NCBI RefSeq assembly: GCF_902459555.1
Contig: NZ_CABPSM010000002.1
Coordinates: forward strand, 248,001-312,000
Origin: Pandoraea horticolens
GTDB lineage: Bacteria > Pseudomonadota > Gammaproteobacteria > Burkholderiales > Burkholderiaceae
Direction of reading: 5' to 3'
Length of the DNA: 64,000 nt
Positions 17,450 through 26,662 of the stretch are shown here, piece by piece (the first letter of the stretch is position 1; the number at the start of each line of letters is the position of its first letter). Made by a program: the position numbers and the translations under genes. The notes beneath the pieces were generated by a model. That model ran no database searches. It was not told the origin of the DNA and was given only the letters and a program-made list of their open reading frames with translations.

Positions 17450-19423
17450 ATGGTGAAGTCGTTGAAGGGACGAGTCGCGTTGGCGACAGCGCTCGTCTCG
17501 ATGGTATTGATCGTCGGTGTGGCCGTTGGCATCGAGTTTTTCGTTTACGGGGAATTGCGAAATTCGATGCAGGCGCAGCTTGACTCGCAGGTCAAGCTCG
17601 TGGCCGAGCAACTCGACGACAAATTACGGGGGAAGTTTCTCGCACTGCATCGTATGTCCCGCCATATCGGCGATCTCCACGCCATAACACCCGCGCAGTT
17701 CGACACCTTTGCCAGCATGTCGGTGTCGATGCCGGAAACGTTCAACACGCTTTTCGTGGCCGCTCCCGACGGCCGCGTGCTCTACGACTCGACGTTCCCC
17801 GCCACGCCCTTCAATATTGCTGATCGCGATTACTTCCGGCAACTGCTCGCAGGCGCGCCGCAGGCGGCCTCAAGCGTGATTGCGGGCAAGATCACGCGCT
17901 CGCCGGGCATCGTGCTCGCTGTGCCCGTCACCGATGCACAGGGTAAGGTGACGGCCGTGATCGGTGGGGCGGTCAATCTGCTGCGGCAGAACTTCATCGT
18001 CGATCTGGCAAGCAATGCCATCGGCGAGACGGGGCGTTACTGTTTGGTCACCAACGAAAATCCGGCGCGGTATGTCATTCAGGCCGACGTGACCAAGATT
18101 CTCACCCCGGTGGGGCCGGCGCAGACGTTGTGCGGCATACGCGATCCCGGCCGGCACGAGATCGTCCACATGCACCCGCTGGTCGCGCGCGCGATCATGA
18201 CGACGACCGGGTGGTCGGTCGTGGCGGTGGTGCCCGGCGCCGAAGCCTTCGATCCGCTCGCGCGGGTGCGGCGCCGCGTCATCATGCTCGCGATCGCCGC
18301 CATCGGTATTGCGGCGTTTGCAATGTGGTGGATGGCGCGGCGCATGTTGCGTCCGCTCGACACGCTGCGCGATCTCGTACAGCGCAGCGCCGGCGATATG
18401 CGTGCCGTGCAATCGCTGCCCGTGCAGCGGGCCGATGAGATCGGGGCACTCGCGAACACGTTTCGCGACATGATGGAGCAGTTGGGCGATCATACGGAGG
18501 CGCTGGAAATATCGCGCGAGGCTGCACGCGCGAACGTGCGTCGCATGCAGGAGATCGCAGACCGCGTGCCCTATTTGGTGGCGTTTCTCGACAGTGAGGA
18601 GCGCTTCGCGTTCGTGAACCGGGCCTGTGAGCAGCGATTACGCCACTCGCGCGAACGCATTCTCGGCGCCACGGCGCGCGAGTTGTTCGGCCCGTCGCTG
18701 TATCGTGAATTCGCGCCTTATCTGTCGCGGGCATATGCGGGCGAGGCCGCGACCTTCGTCTGGGATTTCGGCGAAGACGCCGCGTATCGCTGCTTTGAAG
18801 TGAGTTATCAACCGGAGTGGGCGTCGCAGAACGTGCTCGCCGGCGTTCACGTATTTGTGCGCGACATCACTGTAGAGCGTTCGAACGAGCGGCGCTGGCG
18901 ACGCGAATCGCACACCGATCACCTCACGGGGCTGCTCAATCGCAAGGGGTTCGATCAGGCGCTGGCCAACGCCGTGCGGCGTGCGCGCGAAGGCGCCGGG
19001 GCGCAGGCGCTGCTGTTCGTCGATCTGGATCGCTTCAAGGTGGTCAACGACACCTGGGGCCATGCGCTGGGCGACGAACTGCTTCGGCGGCTGGCCAAGC
19101 GGCTTGTGGCGAGCGTGCGTGAGAGCGATGCCATCGCCCGTTTCGGTGGTGACGAATTTGCCGTCATCATGGGGGATGTTCAGGATGTCGTCGACGTCGA
19201 GCGCGCGGCGATGTCGATTCTCGATCTGGCGTCGCGGCCCATGATGCTGTCCGTCGGTGAGGTGAGCGTGGGGGCTTGTGTCGGCGTGGCGATGGTCGCG
19301 CGCGGTGAAGACCAGACGCCCGACATGCTGTTCCAGGCCGCAGACCGTGCGCTCTACAACGCGAAACACGGCGGACGCGGGCGCTTCGTGCTCAGCGATG
19401 GCGTGCCGGGCCGCTTCGCGTGA
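17450..19423 (+). CDS. membrane sensor diguanylate cyclase (Cache-HAMP-PAS-GGDEF)
   Basis: Makes the second messenger c-di-GMP. The 657-residue layout is: membrane segment about 10-33, periplasmic double-Cache-type sensor about 35-275, membrane segment about 277-297, HAMP about 297-350, PAS about 365-475, and GGDEF domain about 485-645. The active-site motif is an intact GGDEF at 566-570, and the inhibitory I-site RESD lies at 557-560 with the correct 5-residue spacing, so product inhibition is expected. No EAL or HD-GYP domain. The ligand is unknown. The next gene on the strand is a small LuxR-type HTH protein, 245 bp away. Confidence 0.92.
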   Translation: MVKSLKGRVALATALVSMVLIVGVAVGIEFFVYGELRNSMQAQLDSQVKLVAEQLDDKLRGKFLALHRMSRHIGDLHAITPAQFDTFASMSVSMPETFNTLFVAAPDGRVLYDSTFPATPFNIADRDYFRQLLAGAPQAASSVIAGKITRSPGIVLAVPVTDAQGKVTAVIGGAVNLLRQNFIVDLASNAIGETGRYCLVTNENPARYVIQADVTKILTPVGPAQTLCGIRDPGRHEIVHMHPLVARAIMTTTGWSVVAVVPGAEAFDPLARVRRRVIMLAIAAIGIAAFAMWWMARRMLRPLDTLRDLVQRSAGDMRAVQSLPVQRADEIGALANTFRDMMEQLGDHTEALEISREAARANVRRMQEIADRVPYLVAFLDSEERFAFVNRACEQRLRHSRERILGATARELFGPSLYREFAPYLSRAYAGEAATFVWDFGEDAAYRCFEVSYQPEWASQNVLAGVHVFVRDITVERSNERRWRRESHTDHLTGLLNRKGFDQALANAVRRAREGAGAQALLFVDLDRFKVVNDTWGHALGDELLRRLAKRLVASVRESDAIARFGGDEFAVIMGDVQDVVDVERAAMSILDLASRPMMLSVGEVSVGACVGVAMVARGEDQTPDMLFQAADRALYNAKHGGRGRFVLSDGVPGRFA

Positions 19424-19668
19424 GCGGGCGCTCACCGGGGCAGCGAGATGTTTCGCGGATGTCGACCGTCATCGTGTGCGTTTGCCGGGAGGGCCGCCCT
19501 GCGATGCGCGTCGCGCATTAGGCAACGGCAATCGAACGCGCCATTGCGATGAGCTTCTGTAATGTTACGAGCGTGAATTGTCTGTCGCACAATGAAAGAC
19601 GCCGCACGTTGGCTGCTTGCGGCAGTCGATGGAGCAGGCGTGGGAAAGTCTTCATACAGGAGGCGGGC

Positions 19669-20040
19669 ATGAAACTTGAGGGCGGACGAAGCCGGACAAC
19701 TACGCGGGCGGCTTCCGCCGCAGGGTGGCGCGAGGCTGGAGCGCGCAGTGAGCCACCGCGGGCATCGCATCGGGCGCCGCGGTCGCGGCAGCGTATCGAT
19801 GGTCGGGACGACAATCCGAGGTATCTGAGTTTGTCGGTTCGCGAAAACGAAGTGTTTCACATGCTTGTCGACGGCCTGGCCGTCAATGAGATCGTTCATG
19901 TCATGCACTCGAGCGAGCGAACGATCACAGCACACGTCGCCAATATCCTGCACAAACTCGCGCTCGACGATAGTGCAGACCTGATCGGCTACGCCATTCG
20001 GCACGGGCTGATCGATGAAGGGGGGGAGGGCGTCGCCTGA
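19669..20040 (+). CDS. LuxR-type HTH DNA-binding protein
   Basis: A 123-residue protein with an Arg-rich, low-complexity N-terminal half and a C-terminal LuxR/GerE helix-turn-helix (about residues 55-120): LSVRENEVFHMLVDGLAVNEI and ERTITAHVANILHKL match the family's SxREx(E/V)V and T(V/I)xxHxxxIxxKL pattern. No receiver or ligand-binding domain is visible, so it is a stand-alone output domain. The start at 19669 is set by a strong AGGAGG at 19658-19663, 5 bp away; an upstream in-frame ATG gives an unlikely Cys/Arg-rich extension. Targets unknown; its position behind a diguanylate cyclase is only suggestive. Confidence 0.8.
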   Translation: MKLEGGRSRTTTRAASAAGWREAGARSEPPRASHRAPRSRQRIDGRDDNPRYLSLSVRENEVFHMLVDGLAVNEIVHVMHSSERTITAHVANILHKLALDDSADLIGYAIRHGLIDEGGEGVA

Positions 20041-20455
20041 CGGTCTTTCCGAGGTAGGCGTCGCTGGCTTGCCCCGAACCACCGGCTTCCTCCTTTGGGG
20101 CCCAATCCGGCGCGTCGCACAAGGTCGTTACGATCCCGCGCGACGCGTCCGTTAACCGGACAGTAGGCGCATCGGCTCACGTCGCGCAAACGCTCTGCGA
20201 GCGCGTTGCCAATGTCGTCCCAACGTCCCGAATAATTCCGATTGATCGAGAACGAGCGCGAGGTTCGCTTCGTCGGCCAACACGATCGCGCGGTCGGTGA
20301 TAAGGTACCGGCTCGACATAATTTTTGCGGAGGGTGCGTGTCATTGCCCGTGTGCCTGAATGCGCGCGGTGAAGGCATCATTCTCTTGACCACCCACGAG
20401 ATGGGCGACCCGCTTCGATGCGAGGACTTCGCCCCCAAAACCGAGGACAGACACG
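20041..20455. other. 415-bp region between HTH gene and quinone oxidoreductase
   Basis: No established gene. It contains a possible 55-codon minus-strand ORF (20152-20319, listed separately) and must contain the promoter of the downstream oxidoreductase, for which no clean -10/-35 pair is seen. Confidence 0.5.
20152..20319 (-). CDS. possible small protein of 55 residues
   Basis: An ATG-started minus-strand ORF beginning MSSRYLITDRAIVLADEANL and ending in REPMRLLSG. The first 25 codons use the window's preferred G/C-ending codons and the residue mix is protein-like (hydrophobic then Arg-rich), which makes it better than the usual shadow ORF. It overlaps no other accepted gene. I see no good ribosome binding site and do not recognise the family. 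It could be a real small protein or a remnant. Confidence 0.3.
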   Translation of the reverse strand: MSSRYLITDRAIVLADEANLALVLDQSELFGTLGRHWQRARRAFARREPMRLLSG

Positions 20456-21460
20456 ATGAAGGCGATCGAGATCACCCAGTACGGCGCACCGGAAGTGCTC
20501 AAGCCCACCGAGCGCCCGCGTCCCGAACTCAAGCCGGGTGAAGTGCTTATCAAGGTGACGGCGTCGGGGGTGAACCGTCCGGACGTGCTTCAGCGCATCG
20601 GCCAGTACCCGGTGCCGCCGGGCGCTTCGGATCTGCCCGGACTCGAAGTCGCTGGCGAGATCGTCGAAGGCGCGCTCGATGGGGTAGACAACCGCTGGGG
20701 TCTGAAAGTTGGTTCGCGCGTGTGCGCGCTGGTGCAGGGCGGTGGCTATGCCGAGTATTGCGCCGCGCCGCTCGCGCAGGTGCTGCCGGTGCCAGAAGGG
20801 TTGTCGGACGTGGAGGCGGCGTCGCTACCGGAAACGTTCTTCACCGTGTGGAGCAACGTGTTCGATCGCGCCCACCTCGGCGAGACCGAGACGGGCGAGA
20901 AGGAGACGCTGCTGGTGCAAGGAGGGACGAGCGGTATCGGTGTGACGGCGATCCAGCTTGGCGTGGCGCTCGGTCATCGCGTGTTCGCGACCGCCGGTTC
21001 CGATGAGAAGGCTCGCGCATGCGAAGCACTCGGCGCGGAGCGGGGCATCAATTACAAGACCGAAGATTTCGTCGCCATCGCCAAGGAACTCACCCGCGAT
21101 CGCGGCGTGGACGTCGTGCTCGACATGGTGGGCGGCGACTATCTGCCGCGTGAAGTGCAGGCGCTGGCCTTTGACGGGCGCATCGCCATCATCGCGCTGC
21201 TCGGCGGGAGCAAGGCCACGCTGGATATGGGCGCGTTACTGCGCCGCCGCCTGACGGTGACCGGCTCGACGCTGCGCCCGCGCTCGGTGGCATTCAAGGC
21301 GGCCATCGCACAGCGCCTGTACGAGAAGGTCTGGCCGCTGTTCGCGGCAGGCAAGATTCGTCCGGTGATTTATCAGACGTTCCCGGCCGAACAAGCGGAC
21401 AAAGCCCACGCTTTGATGGAAACCAGTACGCACGTCGGCAAGATCGTGCTGACCTGGTAA
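20456..21460 (+). CDS. NAD(P)H quinone oxidoreductase, PIG3/QOR type
   Basis: A 334-residue zinc-independent medium-chain dehydrogenase. The N-terminal MKAIEITQYGAPEVLK and the ASGVNRPDVLQRIGQYPVPPG segment are diagnostic of the PIG3-like branch of quinone oxidoreductases. The NADP-binding motif is in VQGGTSGIGVTAIQLG (about residues 154-169). No zinc ligands are present. It probably reduces quinones or reactive enones with NADPH. It lies upstream of tpiA, separated by 148 bp with a hairpin and a tpiA promoter. Confidence 0.9.
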   Translation: MKAIEITQYGAPEVLKPTERPRPELKPGEVLIKVTASGVNRPDVLQRIGQYPVPPGASDLPGLEVAGEIVEGALDGVDNRWGLKVGSRVCALVQGGGYAEYCAAPLAQVLPVPEGLSDVEAASLPETFFTVWSNVFDRAHLGETETGEKETLLVQGGTSGIGVTAIQLGVALGHRVFATAGSDEKARACEALGAERGINYKTEDFVAIAKELTRDRGVDVVLDMVGGDYLPREVQALAFDGRIAIIALLGGSKATLDMGALLRRRLTVTGSTLRPRSVAFKAAIAQRLYEKVWPLFAAGKIRPVIYQTFPAEQADKAHALMETSTHVGKIVLTW

Positions 21461-21485
21461 GCACGCTTGCGTCGTTTGACGGTTG

Positions 21486-21519
21486 AAATCCGCGTGAAAT
21501 GGGTGTTTCATGCGGATTT
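21486..21519 (+). terminator. hairpin after the quinone oxidoreductase gene
   Basis: Arms 21486-21499 and 21506-21519 pair along 13 positions with one mismatch; the stem begins AAATCCGC and ends GCGGATTT. The T-tract is short (ATTTG), so termination may be weak. Located 25 bp after the stop. Confidence 0.55.
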
Positions 21520-21541
21520 GCGCGTTAGAAAGCCGTCGAAA

Positions 21542-21571
21542 TTGACCCCCATGCCCCGGACGCACTAGAAT
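21542..21571 (+). promoter_or_regulatory. sigma-70-like promoter for tpiA
   Basis: TTGACC (21542-21547), an 18-bp spacer and TAGAAT (21566-21571). Predicted transcription start about 21578, giving a leader of about 30 nt to the GTG at 21609. It follows the hairpin that ends the previous gene, so tpiA-secG form a separate unit. Confidence 0.65.
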
Positions 21572-21608
21572 GAGAGGTTTTTCGTCCATACGCATCGGGG
21601 GATAAGGC

Positions 21609-22409
21609 GTGACAACTGGTACCGCAGCTTCGGCTCGCACCATCAGCCGCAAGGCTGGCAAGCTCGTCGTGGGCAATTGGAAACTGCATGGCAGTCTGGC
21701 CGGCAACGAGGCGCTTCTGGGCGACCTGCTGGCATCGCCGGTGCTGAGCGCGCCGGGCGTGATTGCGGCCGTGTGCGTGCCGTTCCCTTATCTCGCACAA
21801 TGCCAGGTTCGCCTCTCTGGGCAGGTGTTGGGCTTTGGTGCGCAGGATGTCTCGGCGCAGTTGAGCGGTGCCTTCACGGGCGAAGTCGCGGCGCCGATGA
21901 TTGCCGAGTTTGGTGCGCGGTTCGTGATCGTGGGGCACTCGGAGCGTCGCACGTATCACGCCGAGACCGATGCGAATGTTGCTGCCAAGACGGTGCGCGT
22001 GCTCGATGCGGGCATGACGCCGATCGTATGTGTGGGTGAGACGCTTGCCGAGCGCGAGGCCGGTAAGACGACGGCGGTGGTGACGCGTCAGCTCGAGGCG
22101 GTACTCGCAGCGCTGACGGTGGAGCAGGCCGCGCGGATCGTCGTCGCTTACGAGCCGGTCTGGGCGATTGGTACGGGCAAGACGGCGACCTCGGCCGAGG
22201 CGCAGGAGGTGCATGCCCATCTGCGATCGCTGTTGCGCGCGAAGGGTGAGGCAGTCACGGACGTGGCGGTGTTGTACGGTGGCAGTGTGAAGCCGGACAA
22301 CGCGGCCGAACTGTTTTCGATGGCGGACGTCGATGGTGGTCTGATCGGCGGCGCGGCATTGAAGGCGGCCGATTTTCTGGCGATTTGCGAGGCGGGACTG
22401 TCGCGCTGA
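21609..22409 (+). CDS. tpiA: triosephosphate isomerase
   Basis: Interconverts dihydroxyacetone phosphate and glyceraldehyde 3-phosphate in glycolysis and gluconeogenesis. The 266-residue product carries NWKLHG with the catalytic Lys25, the electrophilic His110 in IVGHSERR, the base Glu182 in [10 protein letters not shown], and the phosphate loop [10 protein letters not shown]. The N-terminus has about 15 extra residues ([17 protein letters not shown]) before the usual start of the barrel. GTG start. secG follows closely, as in many proteobacteria. Confidence 0.96.
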   Translation: MTTGTAASARTISRKAGKLVVGNWKLHGSLAGNEALLGDLLASPVLSAPGVIAAVCVPFPYLAQCQVRLSGQVLGFGAQDVSAQLSGAFTGEVAAPMIAEFGARFVIVGHSERRTYHAETDANVAAKTVRVLDAGMTPIVCVGETLAEREAGKTTAVVTRQLEAVLAALTVEQAARIVVAYEPVWAIGTGKTATSAEAQEVHAHLRSLLRAKGEAVTDVAVLYGGSVKPDNAAELFSMADVDGGLIGGAALKAADFLAICEAGLSR

Positions 22410-22503
22410 TTGCCAATGCCATGTTTCGTAATGGCATGAAATAGTCATGATGCAGTGCGTCAAAAATGCACTGCAAATCGGATTCTTCTATACGGGTGAT
22501 GAG

Positions 22504-22872
22504 ATGGGGTTGTTGAAAACGTTGTTGATCGTGGTGCAGGTGCTTTCGGCGCTGGGCATCATCGGTCTGGTGTTGCTTCAGCATGGCAAGGGCGCCGATA
22601 TGGGCGCTGCATTCGGTAGCGGTTCGTCGGGTAGTCTCTTCGGTGCATCGGGCTCTGCAAACTTTCTGTCGCGTACCACGGCAATGCTGGCGGCCATATT
22701 CTTCGTGACCACGCTGGGTCTCACGTATCTCGGTTCGTATAAGCCGGCAGCAAACATCGGTGTCCTTGGTAATTTGCCTGCCGCGACTTCGCCGGCAACG
22801 GCGTCGGCACCTGCTGCCGCAAGCGTTCCGGCACCGGCTTCTGTGGCCAATCCGCAGGGCGTGCCCAAGTAA
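22504..22872 (+). CDS. secG: protein-export membrane subunit SecG
   Basis: Small subunit of the SecYEG translocon. The 122-residue product has two membrane segments (about 4-24 and 55-75) joined by the conserved glycine-rich cytoplasmic loop LLQHGKGADMGAAFGSG. The C-terminal tail is Ala/Pro/Ser-rich and variable. The ATG at 22504 (MGLLKTLLIVVQV) is chosen; the longer in-frame start at 22447 would add an unusual leader. The gene is followed by tRNA-Leu and the nuo operon, a conserved order in Burkholderiales. Confidence 0.93.
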   Translation: MGLLKTLLIVVQVLSALGIIGLVLLQHGKGADMGAAFGSGSSGSLFGASGSANFLSRTTAMLAAIFFVTTLGLTYLGSYKPAANIGVLGNLPAATSPATASAPAAASVPAPASVANPQGVPK

Positions 22873-22935
22873 TTGAAGATAGCTTTGTGACAAGTAATAA
22901 GCTGTAAAGAAAATCGAAAAAAATCGATTTGTGCA

Positions 22936-22964
22936 TTGAACAAAAGGTGGAAGGGCGCTACTAT
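22936..22964 (+). promoter_or_regulatory. promoter for tRNA-Leu
   Basis: TTGAAC (22936-22941), a 17-bp spacer and TACTAT (22959-22964). The predicted start is about 22971, some 43 nt upstream of the mature tRNA 5' end. Confidence 0.6.
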
Positions 22965-23013
22965 AGCGGTCTTGAAGCGATTCGTAAGTGACAGCGGATT
23001 GCAGACTATGAAT

Positions 23014-23098
23014 GCCGACGTGGTGAAATTGGTAGACACGCTATCTTGAGGGGGTAGTGGCGAAAGCTGTGCGAGTTCGAGTCTCGCCGTCGGCACCA
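23014..23098 (+). tRNA. tRNA-Leu (anticodon GAG)
   Basis: An 85-nt class II tRNA. The acceptor arms GCCGACG (23014-23020) and CGTCGGC (23088-23094) pair perfectly and CCA is encoded (23096-23098). The anticodon stem CTATC/GGTAG holds the loop TTGAGGG, giving anticodon GAG, which reads CUC and CUU. The long variable arm and the GTTCGAGTC T-loop are clear. It has its own promoter upstream and an intrinsic terminator downstream. Confidence 0.97.
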
Positions 23099-23108
23099 CA
23101 GTTCTACG

Positions 23109-23149
23109 ATGCCAGCCTTGCGTTTATGCTTTGGCTGGCATTTTATTTT
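23109..23149 (+). terminator. terminator after tRNA-Leu
   Basis: A 9-bp perfect stem (ATGCCAGCC at 23109-23117 with GGCTGGCAT at 23133-23141), a 15-nt loop, then TTTATTTT. It separates the tRNA transcript from nuoA, which starts 80 bp later. Confidence 0.85.
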
Positions 23150-23228
23150 GTGCTCACCGTTCATCCGCTTTCCGGTCCCCACGCCATCGACGAGAGCGGT
23201 TCTTTGAACTAACCGAAAGAGGGTAGAG

Positions 23229-23588
23229 TTGAACCTCGGAACCTATTATCCCGTCCTGCTGTTTCTTCTGGTAGGTGGCGGTCTTGGGGCGGTACTGATT
23301 GGGGTTGGTAAATTCCTCGGCCCCAACAAACCCGACAGCGAAAAACTCTCTCCGTACGAGTGCGGCTTCGAGGCTTTCGAAGACGCGCGCATGAAGTTCG
23401 ATGTGCGCTACTATCTCGTCGCCATCCTTTTCATCCTGTTCGATCTCGAAACGGCATTTCTGTTTCCGTGGGGCGTGGCCCTGCGCGATATCGGCTGGGT
23501 GGGCTTTATCTCCATGATGGGTTTCCTGCTTGAACTGCTCGTCGGTTTCGTGTTCCTGTGGAAGCGCGGTGCGCTTGACTGGGAATAA
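23229..23588 (+). CDS. nuoA: NADH-quinone oxidoreductase subunit A
   Basis: Membrane subunit at the junction of the arms of complex I. The 119-residue product has three membrane segments and the conserved loop [17 protein letters not shown] with the quinone-site Cys. Start is TTG, preceded by an AGAGGG ribosome site; the resulting [16 protein letters not shown] is the standard N-terminus. First gene of the nuo cluster; no clear promoter is visible in the 80 bp after the tRNA terminator. Confidence 0.95.
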   Translation: MNLGTYYPVLLFLLVGGGLGAVLIGVGKFLGPNKPDSEKLSPYECGFEAFEDARMKFDVRYYLVAILFILFDLETAFLFPWGVALRDIGWVGFISMMGFLLELLVGFVFLWKRGALDWE

Positions 23589-23635
23589 GACCGTCAACGT
23601 ATTGGCAGCATTGCAGAAGGATTCAGGGTAAGCAT

Positions 23636-24115
23636 ATGAGCATCGAAGGGGTTTTGCGCGAAGGGTTCGTCACCACCACGGCTGACAAACTCATCAATTG
23701 GACGCGCACGGGTTCGCTTTGGCCGATGACGTTCGGTCTTGCGTGTTGTGCCGTTGAAATGATGCACGCCGGCGCGGCGCGTTACGATCTGGACCGGTTT
23801 GGCGTGGTGTTCCGCCCGAGTCCGCGTCAGTCGGACGTGATGATTGTGGCCGGTACGTTGTGCAACAAGATGGCGCCCGCGCTGCGCAAGGTGTACGACC
23901 AGATGGCCGAGCCGCGTTGGGTGATCTCGATGGGGTCGTGCGCCAACGGCGGCGGTTACTATCACTATTCCTACTCGGTGGTGCGCGGTTGCGATCGCAT
24001 CGTGCCAGTCGACGTCTACGTGCCGGGCTGTCCGCCCACGGCCGAGGCGCTTGTCTACGGCATCATCCAGTTGCAGTCGAAGATCAAGCGGACTGCGACG
24101 ATCGCGCGTAAATAA
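23636..24115 (+). CDS. nuoB: NADH-quinone oxidoreductase subunit B
   Basis: Carries cluster N2, the last Fe-S centre before quinone. The 159-residue product shows the full ligand set: the adjacent pair Cys37-Cys38 in [10 protein letters not shown], Cys102 in SMGSCANGG, and Cys132 in [10 protein letters not shown]. Soluble connecting module. It is 47 bp after nuoA. Confidence 0.97.
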   Translation: MSIEGVLREGFVTTTADKLINWTRTGSLWPMTFGLACCAVEMMHAGAARYDLDRFGVVFRPSPRQSDVMIVAGTLCNKMAPALRKVYDQMAEPRWVISMGSCANGGGYYHYSYSVVRGCDRIVPVDVYVPGCPPTAEALVYGIIQLQSKIKRTATIARK

Positions 24116-24127
24116 CCGCTCCCGCCC

Positions 24128-24727
24128 ATGTCTACACTAGAACAACTCAAGACCACCCTGCAAAACGTGCTTGGCACTCGTGCCGAGCAGTTGGTGGAAG
24201 CCCTCGACGAGCTGACATTGACCGTCAAGGCAAGCGACTATCTCGAAGTGGCGCGCACGCTGCGCGATCATCCCGATCTGAAGTTCGAGCAATTGATGGA
24301 TGTTGCCGGTCTGGACTATTCGGCCTACGGCGACGGTGCCTACGATGGCCCGCGCTATGCCGCCGTCTCGCATCTGCTCTCGCTCACCCACAACTGGCGT
24401 CTGCGTGTGCGCGTGTTCGCACCGGAAGACGATCTGCCGGTCGTGGCATCGCTGATCGATCTGTGGAGTTCGGCCAACTGGTTCGAGCGTGAAGCCTTCG
24501 ATCTGGTCGGTATCGTGTTCGAGGGGCACCCGGACCTGCGCCGTATTCTGACGGACTACGGTTTCATCGGTCACCCGTTCCGCAAGGACTTCCCGACGTC
24601 CGGTTATGTCGAGATGCGTTACGACCCGGAACAGAAGCGAGTGATCTACCAACCGGTGACGATCGAGCCGCGCGAAATTACGCCGCGCATCATCCGCGAA
24701 GAGCATTACGCCGGTCTGAAACATTAA
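24128..24727 (+). CDS. nuoC: NADH-quinone oxidoreductase subunit C
   Basis: The 199-residue 30-kDa-type subunit, separate from NuoD as in most betaproteobacteria (fused in E. coli). The signature ERE(A/I)(F/Y)D is seen as [22 protein letters not shown] split over residues 120-142, and the C-terminal [13 protein letters not shown] motif follows. 12 bp after nuoB, 9 bp before nuoD. Confidence 0.96.
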   Translation: MSTLEQLKTTLQNVLGTRAEQLVEALDELTLTVKASDYLEVARTLRDHPDLKFEQLMDVAGLDYSAYGDGAYDGPRYAAVSHLLSLTHNWRLRVRVFAPEDDLPVVASLIDLWSSANWFEREAFDLVGIVFEGHPDLRRILTDYGFIGHPFRKDFPTSGYVEMRYDPEQKRVIYQPVTIEPREITPRIIREEHYAGLKH

Positions 24728-24736
24728 GGTGGCCTT

Positions 24737-25990
24737 GTGGCAGACATCAAGAACTACACTCTGAACTTCGGTCCGCAGCACCCGGCAGCGCACGGTGTGC
24801 TGCGCCTGGTGCTGGAGCTGGACGGCGAAGTGATCCAGCGCGCCGATCCGCACATCGGCCTGTTGCACCGTGCGACCGAGAAGCTCGCCGAATCGAAGAC
24901 GTTCCTGCAATCCGTGCCGTACATGGATCGTCTGGACTACGTCTCGATGATGTGCAACGAGCACGCCTATGTGATGGCGATCGAAAAGCTGCTCGGCGTC
25001 GAAGTGCCGATTCGCGCACAATACATCCGCGTGATGTTCGACGAAATCACGCGCGTTCTGAATCACCTGATGTGGATCGGTTCCCACGCGCTCGACGTGG
25101 GTGCGATGGCGGTGTTCCTGTACGCCTTCCGTGAGCGCGAAGATCTGTTCGACGTGTATGAAGCCGTCTCGGGTGCGCGTATGCACGCGGCTTACTACCG
25201 TCCGGGCGGTGTGTACCGCGATCTGCCGGACACGATGCCGAAGTATCGTGCGTCGAAGTTCCACAACGAACGTGCGATCAAGAAGATGAACGAAGCGCGC
25301 GAAGGCTCGCTGCTGGACTTCATCGAAGATTTCGCCATCCGCTTCCCGAAGTGTGTCGACGAGTACGAAACGTTGCTCACCGACAACCGTATCTGGAAAC
25401 AGCGTCTGGTCGGTATCGGCGTGGTGTCGCCCGAGCGTGCCATGCAGCTTGGCTTCTCCGGTGCGATGCTGCGTGGCTCGGGCATTGCCTGGGATTTGCG
25501 CAAGAAGCAGCCGTACGAAGTGTACGACCGCCTCGAGTTCGACATCCCGGTGGGTAAGGAAGGTGACTGCTACGACCGTTATCTGGTGCGCGTTGAAGAA
25601 ATGCGCCAGTCGGCCAGCCTGATCCGCCAGTGCGTGAAATGGTTGCGTGCCAATGAAGGTCCGGTGATTACGGACAATCACAAGGTGGCGCCGCCGTCGC
25701 GAGTGGAAATGAAGTCGAACATGGAAGAGCTGATTCACCACTTCAAGCTCTTCACCGAAGGCTTCCACGTGCCCGCCGGCGAGACGTATGCCGCTATCGA
25801 GCACCCGAAGGGCGAGTTCGGCATCTATCTGGTGTCGGACGGTGCCAACAAGCCGTACCGCCTGAAAATTCGCGCGCCGGGCTTCGCCCACCTTTCTGCG
25901 CTCGACGAGATGGCAAAGGGGCACATGATTGCAGATGCTGTCGCAATCATCGGTACCCAGGACATCGTGTTCGGCGAGATTGATCGCTAA
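24737..25990 (+). CDS. nuoD: NADH-quinone oxidoreductase subunit D
   Basis: The 49-kDa-type subunit, forming the quinone pocket with NuoB. 417 residues, GTG start with an AAGGTGG ribosome site. Hallmarks: [13 protein letters not shown] near residues 11-23 with the quinone-contacting His, the [12 protein letters not shown] helix, and the C-terminal GEFG and DIVFGEIDR. Followed by an unusual 171-bp gap with two hairpins before nuoE. Confidence 0.97.
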   Translation: MADIKNYTLNFGPQHPAAHGVLRLVLELDGEVIQRADPHIGLLHRATEKLAESKTFLQSVPYMDRLDYVSMMCNEHAYVMAIEKLLGVEVPIRAQYIRVMFDEITRVLNHLMWIGSHALDVGAMAVFLYAFREREDLFDVYEAVSGARMHAAYYRPGGVYRDLPDTMPKYRASKFHNERAIKKMNEAREGSLLDFIEDFAIRFPKCVDEYETLLTDNRIWKQRLVGIGVVSPERAMQLGFSGAMLRGSGIAWDLRKKQPYEVYDRLEFDIPVGKEGDCYDRYLVRVEEMRQSASLIRQCVKWLRANEGPVITDNHKVAPPSRVEMKSNMEELIHHFKLFTEGFHVPAGETYAAIEHPKGEFGIYLVSDGANKPYRLKIRAPGFAHLSALDEMAKGHMIADAVAIIGTQDIVFGEIDR

Positions 25991-26161
25991 ATGCGCAGCG
26001 GGCGCCCCAGGCGCCCGCAAGTTTTAATTCGGCAGGGTTTCGCAGGTCGATACCATTGCCGTTCCAGTTGCCGTGCCTGTGAGTTGCGGGCAGCCGAGAT
26101 GATCGGCTCGCCCGCGCTGGCACGAGCGGGGATAACGTTTTAGAGAACCGTCGGATCGGAA
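25991..26161 (+). other. nuoD-nuoE intergenic region with two hairpins
   Basis: The widest gap between two genes of the nuo cluster. Hairpin 1 is a perfect 9-bp GC stem (25998-26006 with 26010-26018, 3-nt loop) followed by AAGTTTTAATT. Hairpin 2 pairs GCGGGC (26086-26091) with GCCCGC (26110-26115), and GCCGA (26093-26097) with TCGGC (26103-26107). This could be a partial terminator/attenuator, an mRNA-processing or stability element, or a region with an internal promoter. Confidence 0.6.
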
Positions 26162-26662
26162 ATGCTTTCTCCCGAAGCCCTGAAGAAAATCGACCGTGCC
26201 GTTGCCAAATACCCTGCCGAGCAGAAACAGTCGGCGGTAATGCACGCACTTGCCGTAGCGCAGGTCGAGAAAGGCTGGTTGTCGCCCGAAGTGATGCAAT
26301 TCGTGGCGGACTACCTCGAGATGCCCGCAGTCGCGGTGCAAGAGGTCGCAACCTTCTACACCATGTTCAACACGAGCCCCGTGGGCAAGTTCAAGTTGAC
26401 CGTGTGCACGAACCTGCCTTGCCAGCTCACGCGCGGCGAAGAGATGGCCAAGTACCTGAAGGAGAAGCTGGGTGTCGAGTACAACGACATCACGCCGGAT
26501 GGTCTCTTCACGGTCAAGGAAGGTGAGTGCATGGGCGCTTGCGGCGATGCCCCCGTCATGCTGGTGAACAACCATCGCATGTGCGGCTTCATGAACGAAG
26601 CCAAGGTCGACGCGCTCATCGACGAGCTCAAGGCCAAGGGCGCCGCGGGAGAGAAAGCATGA
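26162..26662 (+). CDS. nuoE: NADH-quinone oxidoreductase subunit E
   Basis: The 24-kDa-type thioredoxin-fold subunit carrying the [2Fe-2S] cluster N1a. 166 residues with ligands Cys82 and Cys87 (VCTNLPC) and Cys123 and Cys127 (GECMGAC). Part of the NADH dehydrogenase module. It overlaps nuoF by 4 bp (ATGA). Confidence 0.96.
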   Translation: MLSPEALKKIDRAVAKYPAEQKQSAVMHALAVAQVEKGWLSPEVMQFVADYLEMPAVAVQEVATFYTMFNTSPVGKFKLTVCTNLPCQLTRGEEMAKYLKEKLGVEYNDITPDGLFTVKEGECMGACGDAPVMLVNNHRMCGFMNEAKVDALIDELKAKGAAGEKA

